A stretch of 14,269 nucleotides of DNA from Podila epigama (taxonomy: Eukaryota; Mortierellomycota; Mortierellomycetes; Mortierellales; Mortierellaceae): the NCBI GenBank assembly GCA_015679605.1, contig JAAAVE010000637.1, positions 1,432 through 15,700 on the forward strand. The letters are read 5' to 3'. Every line of letters begins with the position of its first letter. The first letter of the stretch is position 1. The position numbers and the translations under genes were made by a program. Below the pieces are notes generated by a model that searched no databases, was not told the origin of the DNA, and saw nothing but the letters and a program-made list of their open reading frames with translations. This document shows, piece after piece, positions 1-7,882 of this stretch.

Positions 1-1341
1 AAACGTCTCCAAAGCCGGCCATTGCTTCACGAACCACCGCACAGTTTCCAAATCTCCATATCCTGGGATACCCATGATCCACGAGGTGCCAAAGTAGGTT
101 AGCTTTGGGTAATTCGTAAGATACTTGACACCATCGTCAAGGGTGGCGCTGATACATGACATGCCACGGTATGTCCGGTCAAACGAGCAGATCGCAAGGT
201 ATTGTAGCTCGCGCAAGACACTCAGCTTTCTATACACAGCATGGGTGGCATCCTTCATGCCCTCGCATGTAATGTGCACATCAAACATCTGCAGAGACGC
301 TGTGCAGGCCCAAGGACGAGAGTCTGCAATATCTTCAGCTGCGACAAAATCGGCACAAATTGCCTGAAGCTTGGGGCAGGACTTCAGGATCTCAACGACA
401 ACGCTGCTCGCCACCTTACAGTGCTGAAGGTTGATATCTCGCAATGTAGGGAAATGTCGCTTCAGTGCTTGATATGATTGCTCCCCAAATCCCGTATTAG
501 ACACTGCCAATTTCTCAATCCGTGGCAGAGCGTCGATAATCAGGGCGAGCTGGTTGTCTCTGATGGTGATCTGAAGATTCAGGTCCACGAGGTTGGGACA
601 TGCGGCTGGTATTAAAGTCTCGAATTTTCCTTGTGGGAGAAACAGACATTCCAATTGGAGAGACACCAAATTTGGGCAACAACTTGCCCACTCAAGTAGT
701 TGACTCGTGCTCAAACCATCGATTGAACTGAACCGTAGGTACCGCATTTCTGGGAACTTGATGTCGATAGGGAACTGATCTAATCGCGGGAATTTCTGCG
801 AGGAAAGGCCCAGTCGCCATAACCCTGAGCAAGCTATCAACAAAAGCTGAAACTCTTCCGTGTCAAAAGTGTTGTTGGAAGTTTCAAAGACGGCAAGGCG
901 TTTACAACTGCCGAGTGCCTGGAGGAAAACGGCTGGTGGGCGCTGTTTGTTGATGTTGTGCATAAAGAGGCGGCGCAGTGTAGGATGGTCGCTAATCATG
1001 TTTGCAAATGCGGTCCAGGCAAAACTTTCCTTTTTGTCATAAGGGATATGTATGATGAGGTCCACAAGTGTGGTACACTTTTCTCGAAAGGCTTGCAGTT
1101 GAGGTCGAAAGTCGTTCAAGATAAGTCTTCGAACGTAGGCGGCGTTCTTCTCCATGAGCGTGTGTGGTGCAAGGGTGGAGGGTGCCGGGGGAATAACGAT
1201 CTCTCGCCAGAGAAATGGCTCAAACGCAGCTTTCCATGACTGGCAGACAAGCATGCATGTCAGAATGGCTCCTTTCGTCTTTAAAAGAGGTCCAATGTAA
1301 TGGAGAATGTCGGGCGATTCCAGAGCCTTGGGTTTTGACAT
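1..1341 (-). CDS. F-box / leucine-rich-repeat protein, 5' part (runs off left edge)
   Basis: The reverse strand is open without a stop from the ATG at 1341-1339 to the window edge, 447 codons, so the 3' end is missing. An in-frame TAA lies seven codons upstream, which supports this start. Residues about 7-46 look like an F-box: an ESPDILHYIGPLL segment, then CMLVCQSWKAAFEPFLWREI, with the usual Leu/Pro, LVC-x-W and LW positions. From about residue 120 onward there are irregular leucine-rich repeats, for example CPNLVSLQLECLFL, CPNLVDLNLQITI, LPRIEKLAVSNTGF and FPTLRDINLQHCKV. Proteins of this family bind Skp1 through the F-box and present substrates to an SCF ubiquitin ligase through the repeats; the substrate here cannot be told. 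No intron is needed within the visible part. The family call is firm at domain level; no specific orthologue is recognised. Confidence 0.88.
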   Translation of the reverse strand, partial: MSKPKALESPDILHYIGPLLKTKGAILTCMLVCQSWKAAFEPFLWREIVIPPAPSTLAPHTLMEKNAAYVRRLILNDFRPQLQAFREKCTTLVDLIIHIPYDKKESFAWTAFANMISDHPTLRRLFMHNINKQRPPAVFLQALGSCKRLAVFETSNNTFDTEEFQLLLIACSGLWRLGLSSQKFPRLDQFPIDIKFPEMRYLRFSSIDGLSTSQLLEWASCCPNLVSLQLECLFLPQGKFETLIPAACPNLVDLNLQITIRDNQLALIIDALPRIEKLAVSNTGFGEQSYQALKRHFPTLRDINLQHCKVASSVVVEILKSCPKLQAICADFVAAEDIADSRPWACTASLQMFDVHITCEGMKDATHAVYRKLSVLRELQYLAICSFDRTYRGMSCISATLDDGVKYLTNYPKLTYFGTSWIMGIPGYGDLETVRWFVKQWPALETF

Positions 1342-1504
1342 GTTGTCGAAAGGGAGTGATTATCCGTCCATTCTTTTTTTTTTTTTCTCAATGGTATGTG
1401 TGAAAATGTGGCTTGCGAATTTATTCGTGAGCTTTGTGCGTGAGGATGAAAAAGTGCGCGTTTTACCAGAGTGGTACCCAGCCCTAACCTGGATAGTTCA
1501 AACT

Positions 1505-1521
1505 ATTGGCAGCTGCAGCTG
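1505..1521 (-). promoter_or_regulatory. CCAAT box plus CAGCTG tandem palindrome upstream of F-box gene
   Basis: Read on the minus strand there is a CCAAT pentamer (1505-1509), abutted by CAGCTGCAGCTG at 1510-1521, a perfect 12-base palindrome made of two adjoining CAGCTG E-box-type sites. It sits about 165-180 bases upstream of the F-box ATG, a normal distance for fungal promoter elements. A regulatory role is inferred from position and motif only. Confidence 0.3.
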
Positions 1522-1607
1522 TGTGAGGCAGGGTCATGCCTGCTTTGTTGTCCTTTCGGTCAATAGAGACAGACATTGACTTGGATTAATTTTCAAGAGG
1601 CAAAATT

Positions 1608-1629
1608 AAAAAAAAAAAAAAAAAAAAAA
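1608..1629 (+). repeat. A22 homopolymer tract
   Basis: Uninterrupted run of 22 A on the plus strand, preceded by ATT and followed by GAGAAG. No target-site duplication or flanking coding remnant was seen that would mark a retroposed copy, so it is listed only as a simple tract. Confidence 0.85.
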
Positions 1630-1981
1630 GAGAAGCCTGGTCGAGAACGCTGAAAAAGGGTGCATAGAACATCCAACCACACAACCTGGATGAACGCCAA
1701 TGAGCGATAATATCAATGGATAGGCCCCTGAGAAATGAGAGCAATAACATAGGAATATCACGCCTGCCTGAATGCATTCGCAAGATTTTAGGGGGTGGGG
1801 AATCAAAATCATGAGGGCGTCTTTTATTTTTGCCATCATATCTTACAGATACATAATAAATAGGGATGGCCTCAACTCAAACGACATCTCCCTTTTGCAC
1901 ACACACTCACTCTCCACCAACATACATTCCTTACCATACCAAATCTCGCCTCACTCTTCCTTCGCCTTACTACTTGTACAT

Positions 1982-2024
1982 CACCACCACCACCACCACC
2001 ACCACCACTACCACCACTACCACT
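1982..2024 (+). repeat. CAC/ACC trinucleotide microsatellite
   Basis: About 14 near-perfect CAC units, with two TAC interruptions toward the right end. It lies in a G-poor stretch with no supported CDS; in other frames it would read as poly-Thr, poly-His or poly-Pro. Confidence 0.9.
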
Positions 2025-2163
2025 CCACACACCACTGTCCCACCATCCCAGCTCCTTTCCTATTCATTCTTTTAAAACGGAATATCAAAATTTGCATAAA
2101 AATTTTAATACTTCCAAATTTAGAAATATGAATTACCTAAAACTATAACTTACAACTGAAACA

Positions 2164-2235
2164 GCAGGATTAGCTCAGCGGTAGAGCAGCCGACTGCAGA
2201 TCGGCAGGTCTCCGGTTCAAACCCGGAATTCTGCT
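2164..2235 (+). tRNA. tRNA-Cys (anticodon GCA), intronless
   Basis: A full cloverleaf of 72 nt can be folded by eye. The acceptor stem pairs GCAGGAT with ATTCTGC (one G-U) and leaves discriminator T at 2235. The D arm is GCTC/GAGC, the anticodon stem GCCGA/TCGGC with loop CTGCAGA, which places anticodon GCA at 2196-2198. The variable loop has 5 nt and the T arm is TCCGG-TTCAAAC-CCGGA. Internal Pol III promoters fit: A box TAGCTCAGCGG (2171-2181) and B box GGTTCAAACCC (2214-2224). No intron follows the anticodon and CCA is not encoded, as usual for a eukaryotic nuclear tRNA. Anticodon GCA decodes cysteine codons TGC and TGT. Confidence 0.97.
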
Positions 2236-2238
2236 TTC

Positions 2239-2243
2239 TTTTT
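2239..2243 (+). terminator. RNA polymerase III T5 terminator of tRNA-Cys
   Basis: A run of five T starts three bases after the discriminator base of the tRNA, the standard Pol III stop signal and spacing. Confidence 0.8.
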
Positions 2244-2681
2244 GCATTTTCTTTATTTTGGCCTCTACCCGCCTTTTTTTGGGCACCATCATCGATGGTC
2301 ACATGATTCCAATGGTTCCCATGGTCCCAATGGCTCCATAGAACAGAAGTAGTCAATTGTGGTGACGATGGTCGTTATGGTGATGGCAACTGGGTGGTTT
2401 GCACGAGAGGGAGAAGGTGGACGTTGGGCGAGTGGCTGGGCGAAAAAACGTGGCAGTGCGTTTCTTTCTTTTTTTGGGCGGTTGAAACAGAAGCAAAGGG
2501 TTTTTTTTGTGGATGTAACGATCTAATCTCGCACCTTCGATGTGATCAACTTTTTCATTCGACCATCACATTCTCCGAAACAGTCTTGCTTATTTTTTTT
2601 TCTTTTCTTTTCATTCTTTTCGTTCCAACTTGTATTCTTTGACTTTACAACCAACATCTCATTCATTGACACACCTCCACC
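2244..2681 (+). promoter_or_regulatory. Upstream region and leader of the Hikeshi/OPI10 gene
   Basis: About 440 bases between the tRNA terminator and the Hikeshi ATG. At 2305-2340 there is an imperfect tandem duplication of about 18 bases that gives two CCAAT pentamers (2309-2313 and 2327-2331), roughly 350-370 bases before the ATG. From about 2585 the sequence becomes strongly pyrimidine-rich, then ACACCTCCACC precedes the ATG, a typical fungal leader and good start context. No clear TATA box was seen. Promoter function is inferred. Confidence 0.4.
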
Positions 2682-3703
2682 ATGTTTGGATGCATTGTCG
2701 CTGGTCGTCTGGTACTAAAACGGCCTTTCTCGTTCTTTCGTTTTCTCTGCAACTCGTGCACAATGCATCTAATACTTCCTCTATTTGAATCGTTTTGCAA
2801 GCAAAGGTGCAGACAAATTTACAACAAGTAGATGTCAACAAGTTTACGTTCCAGCTGGATGATGCCGAGAATATCAACCACATTGTCGTCTTTTTGCTCG
2901 GAACAATCCCATTTCAGCCTGGCTTTGCGGCCACAGTACACTTGCTATGGCCCAACAAGACATGGCAGCTTCTTGGCATGTAAGTCATATCGTTTTTTAT
3001 GAGTAGCCAACAAACAATGTGTACCAAAAGTGTTTTGTTCATCTGACATCTGATAAAGAGACAGAGACAAAGATATAGACAGGCAGTGTTGCTAAAACGA
3101 AATTCACTCCCATGAATGAATCACCATCCTAGGCTGTCAAACCAAAAAGCGAGCGCCATCTTTCGACTAAAGACTACTCCAAAACCACAAACAGGGACGG
3201 GAGCAGCTACAACAGGCGGCGATATGACAATGGATGCAGACTCTGGCGCGTCGGTATCGAGTGTACCCATTACAGCAACCTTGGGCATCTCTATTGAACC
3301 TGTGGATGTTGTCCAGGCGCAGATCTCGTCTATGAGTTCAACTTCTTCAACTGGTACTTCAACTGCAGGTTCAACCACTTCATCCATGTCCATGCCCAGC
3401 AATGCTCTCGTACCACTATCAGCTGCTGGCAACATCAGTTCTTCACCCGACTCTGTAGCAGCGGTGGCACAAAAGGTGATGAGCCATCTGTACAACCATG
3501 TCACCTCATTCGCGACAGCAGTGCTACCACCTGGCTCAACAGTGCTTGTACCGGCAGGTGGTCCTGGATCATCGGTGTCCGTGCTGGCAAGCGGGCCCCA
3601 GGCGACAGAATCAAGTTACTTGCCAGTCAAGGCCTTCAATGACTGGTTCCAAACTGTTATCCGCAAGACCAAAGCCGATCCACAATTCTTGACGCGTGAA
3701 TAA
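2682..3703 (+). CDS. OPI10: Hikeshi / OPI10 family protein (Hsp70 nuclear import carrier), three exons
   Basis: Exons 2682-2711, 2807-2979 and 3133-3703; introns of 95 and 153 nt with GT-AG ends (donors GTACTA and GTAAGT). The joined frame is 774 nt, 257 aa. The N terminus MFGCIVAGRL-VQTNLQQVD and the segments INHIVVFLLGTIPF, WQLLGML, KASAIFRLK, LGISIEPVD and a final aromatic helix (FNDWFQTVIRKT) follow the Hikeshi family order. Human Hikeshi carries Hsp70 into the nucleus during heat stress; the yeast homologue is OPI10. Animal members are near 197 aa; this one is longer because of Ser/Thr/Gly-rich inserts at about residues 82-112 and 130-165 and a smaller one near 205-230, with the conserved blocks intact. 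AATAAA overlaps the stop codon (3699-3704). The family call is firm; the transport role is by homology. Confidence 0.95.
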
Positions 3704-4060
3704 AAAAAAAGCACACCAATATTGACACATGTTTGACAAAACAACCATTCCTTTGGGATTCGCCTGATTTGGTAATACACCTTTTTTTTTTTTATCTTCC
3801 CATTCATCCATTAGTCATTTCTCCTTTTAATTCATTCATTCACATCAGGTCCCTCGAGACATTTATTGCATCCTACTTCCATTTCAACTTCAACTTTGTT
3901 TTGCTGAACTCTGGTCTGTCAGGAATAAAAAAAGAAACCAAGGACTCGAACCTCACCTTCTCCGGTACAAAGTGACAACTACAATAAAACTAAGCAAAAG
4001 AAAATCACACCCGACTCGTCCCCTCACCAACACCTTTACAGTCTGCAAGAGTCCATTCGT
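3704..4060 (+). promoter_or_regulatory. Hikeshi 3' flank and EEP gene promoter/leader
   Basis: A tandem plus-strand gene pair is separated by 357 bases. A canonical AATAAA at 3924-3929 could serve as poly(A) signal for the Hikeshi transcript. A T12 tract (3782-3793) and a long pyrimidine-rich, G-poor stretch (about 3795-3900 and 3985-4060) look like the promoter/leader of the downstream EEP gene. No small gene was seen. Confidence 0.4.
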
Positions 4061-7000
4061 ATGGCTACCACAAGTGAGTGGGCCAAAGACAAAACCACTA
4101 GTACCACTTTATCATCATCATCCATCACAACCACAACCACAGCCACAACCACACCAGACTTGACCGCTACTCAGCATGTCCGCGAACGTCGTGTACCCAC
4201 GCCTCGGCCGGGAGAACTTTTAATCTACGACTGTCGTCCTGTCACTTTGGCGGATCACCCCATCTCTGCTCAAAACAAGGTCCATAGTCAAGGTAGCAAC
4301 AACAGCCGCAATGCCTTTGGGAAAGATATTCATACTCCATCTACTGCCGACCCAGTTCTTTTGAACCGCAACAACAACATCAGCAACAACAACAGACCCT
4401 CGTCTGCACCACCTACTCCCACGCCTACAACTGGTAGTGCAATTTTCTCCAGTCCATCCCGCGATCAAAGTAAAGTAGCCTCAATGCAATGCGGACTTTT
4501 TTTTTTAAATTTCTTTACTCTTTAGTTTTGTTTTGCGGAATCATGGGAACCTGAAAAAGGGGACAGTTGGATACATGCACATATATATTCATACAGTAGT
4601 TGAGCAAGGAGGAGGATCAGGAGGAGGGAGATTTGAACGAGTAAAAGGAGAACTTTTTTGGGTTGGAAGAAAAAAATAAGAGAATGACTCCTATCAGAAA
4701 GGAAAAAGTAGTTTTTTATTAACACGAACAAAACATACAAAATGACATCTCATTCTTTATAAACGTACATAGAGAGTAGCCTTGATCCAACCTCTTCTTC
4801 CTTTTTTAGACCCATCCGTTGCCTACAATGGAATATTGAGCGCAATTACAAACCCAAAGAAATCCTCGACACCTTGACAAAACTGGATGCCGATATTTTT
4901 TGCATCCAAGAAATCGATATTGGATGTCATCGATCGGGTCATGAACGCAATCATTTTCTCGAAATATGTGCCTCTCAGGGACTCTACGGAGGATTTGTGC
5001 CAGAGTTTTGGGAACTTGAGCACCCAGGCCGTAAAGATCGGGACCAAGGAGGTGGAGTTCATGGCAATGCGATCCTATCGCGATGGCCTATCAATGGATT
5101 TAGGGTCTTGGACCATGTTCACCATGCGTACGAATGGGAACGTGATGGCCATAAACTGAACGAACCAAGACTGGGAAGGTAAGAAAAGCACTTTATTTAT
5201 TTTTTTGAAAGCACGCAAAAGAAGGAAAAAAGATCGTCTTTTCAGACCCACACTCACCATTGATGCCATTCATGGAAAAAAAAAATAACATAGACGATTC
5301 ACGATTGTGGCGGATATCCAAACACCCTCAGGACCTCTACTCTGTTATTGCGCCCATCTCGAAGTCTTTACAGGAATCATTGGCCGGATTTCAGCTATAA
5401 GTGATATCTTGGCCGATTCGGAATTATATTCAGAGCGGTACCCTTATCAGATCTTGTTTGGCGATCTCAATACCATCTCGCACTCAATTGCACGTTTGGC
5501 AAAGACAATATCGACAGACCAGTACCGCATTGGGTCCATTGGTTTTCAGGAAGCAGAGTGGTGGGACCATAATCTGTGGAGTTGGCATGTAGAGGATGGA
5601 GAGTTTAACTTGTCTTTGGCAACAGGTGGATGGTCTTGGCTGAGAAGGTTTGGGGTTTTGGGTATTGGTATCAGCAGCGCTTTACTTCACGCAGGAACCA
5701 AGGACTCGGGCGAGACGCGTTCGGGATTTTGGCATTCGGATCGGAAATACTCTAATTGGCTTAGGATGTTGGTCCAAGCCGGACTCGACAAAGTCAAACT
5801 CGCGCGACAGCAGCAGCTCACAGTCGATTCTCTTGTCACGGTGGAAAAAAACAACCAAAACTGGCATAACAGACATGGATGTATCAGTCAGTTGGCTGCT
5901 GTTGAGGCGGTGTCCACGTCCAATACAGCATTGACGGATAGTAAACAAACGACGGATGAGAGCATGGACGACCTTGCCAGTGAGAGGAGCTATCAGGAGG
6001 ACGGAAGCATGGTTCTCATTGGACGCCCTCGATCGCCCAGTATTATCACATTGGAGTCGAGTCTCTTGGACAAAAACGAATCCATGTCGACATCGTCTTG
6101 GCCGCTTCCCACATCACCCATAGGCTACAACGACCACAGCCACGAGAATGGGGAAAGCGAGGATGAGGATAATGTCCTTGTTCATGTCTACGATACAACG
6201 ATTCAGAGGAAGAAGCAAAGTAAAGCCAAAGGGACAAGCTCGCCATCAACGCCTTCACCTACTCTGAGACTCATCCCTCCAACGCCAAAGGAACGACGAT
6301 CGCTGGCGCAGGGCGAAGAAGGAGATGAGATTTATTATAATGAGGAGGAGCGTGGTGTGGTGTTGCACTATGGGAAGGGGGAGAGTGATACGGAAGAGGA
6401 AGATGATGGGGAAGAGCATGGCAGTTGGAGAAGGAACGCACGCCGTAACGCAAATGATAACGATAATGACCATTCTTATGACCACTCTTATGACCACAAT
6501 GTTTTCACGACCAAGAACACGACCAGAGCCACGACAATGACGACGACTACGACTACGACCACGACCACAACCGCGACTACGACAGCAGCCATAGCTCTTA
6601 TGGCAAAGATGAGTGAAAAAGAAGACTCACAACAGACAAGCAAGGAGGACCAGAGGTCAAGACACTATCCCTTTGATCAAGAACACGAGTACAAGCAAAC
6701 AAAGGAAGAACACGGTGAAGAGACGCCCACCAAAACAGAAACTTTCCAAGATCCACAACCACCGTTTCTACTATCTACACTCAGTCATGCGACCTTGGGG
6801 ACGCGTCGATTATGGTCGGGGTTCACACCGTTGGTACTTCACCAGGCTCGGAACCCAGGGTTCTATGACCCTTGGTCCGCACGGGATGATCTCACGTTGC
6901 ATAATCCCAACTTTTTTGGGATCCTCAAGGCTAAACTCGATTACACACTCTTGATGAACCTCCGATGTGTCTCGCGTGAGATGGGGAACCATGATTATTC

Positions 7001-7333
7001 TGCGAGTGATCACAAATGGCTCCTAGTGGAGGTGGAATTTGAACGTCAATTCAGGACCGGTCATGACGATGATGATCAAAGAGTGCCAGCCAACAATGAT
7101 GATGATGATGGTGTTGATGATAATGACGATAATGGCATTGCTGTGCATACAAAAGACAGTTCAGAAAGAGTCTACGAGCTGCCGTCAAGAACTCAGCGGT
7201 ATCTGTGGTGGCGTGAGCGGCGACATGAGTGGGACCAGACTGTGCAGCCTCATCCGAGTGCCACGCGCCCAGGATATGCGAAGCGCACCAAGGACTTGTA
7301 CCGCCAGAATCCGTTGTTGCAGCAACATCGTCG

Positions 7334-7364
<31 letters not shown>

Positions 7365-7472
7365 GAAAAGAACCTCTCTGATACACGTTCCAATGTCATT
7401 TCGGGAACTTCTCTGATGACTGCTGCGGTGGCTGTAGTTGTTGGTGGATTGTTTTGGTGGCATAAAAAGTGA
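4061..7472 (+). CDS. Endonuclease/exonuclease/phosphatase (EEP) superfamily protein, membrane-anchored
   Basis: Proposed exons 4061-4469, 4773-5178 and 5294-7472 give 997 aa; the last intron (5179-5293, GTAAGA...TAG) is secure, the first is not (see findings). The EEP active-site blocks are present in order: QWNIER (Asn, near residue 157), CIQEIDIG (Glu, near 183), GGGVHGNAILS, CAHLEVF, FGDLNT (Asp and Asn) and SASDHKW (Asp and His near the end of the domain). With NPGFYDP and LKAKLDYTLL these resemble an uncharacterised EEP family I know from ascomycetes, so catalysis is likely intact, but nuclease versus phosphatase or lipase activity cannot be decided. An insert of roughly 300 residues, acidic, Ser/Thr-rich and containing a poly-Thr run, splits the domain before RLWSGFTPLVLHQARNP. 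The tail has Asp/Asn-rich and Q10 stretches, then a hydrophobic segment (SLMTAAVAVVVGGLFWW) ending HKK, which suggests a tail-anchored membrane protein with a cytosolic catalytic domain. The short C terminus does not fit a KKxx retrieval motif. Confidence 0.85.
6457..6590 (+). repeat. Low-complexity coding repeats in EEP insert (DHSY and poly-Thr)
   Basis: A 12-base unit encoding DHSY is repeated twice around 6469-6495. It is followed by ACG/ACN triplets about 6531-6590 that give a Thr-rich run. Both lie in the insert between the two halves of the EEP domain and stay in frame. Confidence 0.75.
7334..7364 (+). repeat. CAA microsatellite encoding poly-Gln in the EEP protein
   Basis: Ten CAA codons give Q10 shortly before the C-terminal hydrophobic anchor. 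The pure CAA usage marks it as a recent, probably length-variable tract. Confidence 0.9.
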
Positions 7473-7505
7473 ATGGGGAAAGCTTTTTTTTCTTCTTGAG
7501 CAAGG

Positions 7506-7511
7506 AATAAA
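7506..7511 (+). terminator. Poly(A) signal AATAAA of the EEP gene
   Basis: Canonical AATAAA hexamer 33 bases after the EEP stop codon, a usual fungal position. Confidence 0.5.
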
Positions 7512-7555
7512 ATAGATTGCATCGAAAAGACCCTAAACACACATAACATGAAGCA

Positions 7556-7640
7556 ATGATATACTATGATATACTATGGCAATGACATACAATGGCAATG
7601 ATATATAGTGGCATACAATGATATACAATGAAATAATGAA
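7556..7640 (+). repeat. Degenerate minisatellite, ATGATATACA-type units
   Basis: About eight units of roughly 6-10 bases, variants of ATGATATACA alternating with ATGGCA, in the convergent spacer. The units are imperfect, so the array is old or drifting. Confidence 0.75.
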
Positions 7641-7882
7641 ATAGTGATTATGAGGAAACCGTGTATTGTAAATGGTTTTTTTTGATGTTCGTTTCTGTTA
7701 TACATGATATAATTAATGCGAAAAGACGTTATGGAGTGTGCGTGTGTGTCTGTGTGGGAGCGTACAGGAGAACATGAATGGTATGTGCGCGAGTATGTTC
7801 GCGCGAGTGTATGTGCGTGAAAGGGAATGAGTATGAATAGGGGGCGTCATTACAGCATTAAAAATAAGAACTGCATCGCCAT

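Larger units (their letters stand above)
1342..2163. other. Intergenic region between F-box gene and tRNA-Cys, no supported CDS
   Basis: About 820 bases without a convincing gene. The part nearest 1341 should hold the promoter and leader of the minus-strand F-box gene; it contains a T13 tract at 1374-1386, a minus-strand CCAAT box and a palindrome near 1505-1521. An A22 tract lies at 1608-1629. From about 1851 to 2075 the plus strand has an AT-rich TATA-like stretch followed by G-poor, pyrimidine- and A-rich sequence with a CAC microsatellite. Open frames across that microsatellite only spell homopolymeric Thr or His runs. Confidence 0.6.
7473..7882. other. Convergent intergenic spacer between EEP and phosphatase genes
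   Basis: Both flanking genes end here, so the 410 bases should hold two 3' UTRs. Plus-strand AATAAA is at 7506-7511. A degenerate minisatellite lies at 7556-7640 and a TG-rich segment at about 7735-7820. No canonical AATAAA was found on the minus strand, and no coding frame is supported. Confidence 0.6.

Noticed and set aside
1608-1640. A22 tract as the tail of a retroposed element
   Set aside because: No target-site duplication, Pol III boxes or coding remnant was found beside it.
1772-2131. Open frame with a His10 run (and an overlapping poly-Thr frame from 1866)
   Set aside because: The runs come from the CAC microsatellite read in different frames; the rest is G-poor leader-like sequence with no domain and no codon character.
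2150-2356. Minus-strand open frame of 68 codons across the tRNA
   Set aside because: It covers the complete tRNA-Cys in antisense; the tRNA explains the sequence fully.
3121-3504. Antisense open frame of 127 codons over Hikeshi exon 3
   Set aside because: Shadow of the Ser/Thr-rich insert on the other strand; the plus strand has the conserved family blocks.
4563-4678. Small frame starting MHIYIHTVVEQGGGSGGG inside the EEP first intron
   Set aside because: Only about 34 codons, purine-rich, and no joining donor and acceptor pair continues it into the EEP frame without a stop.
7250-7549. Minus-strand frame with a Cys10 run and sister frames with Val and Leu runs
   Set aside because: Antisense translation of the CAA microsatellite in the EEP gene.
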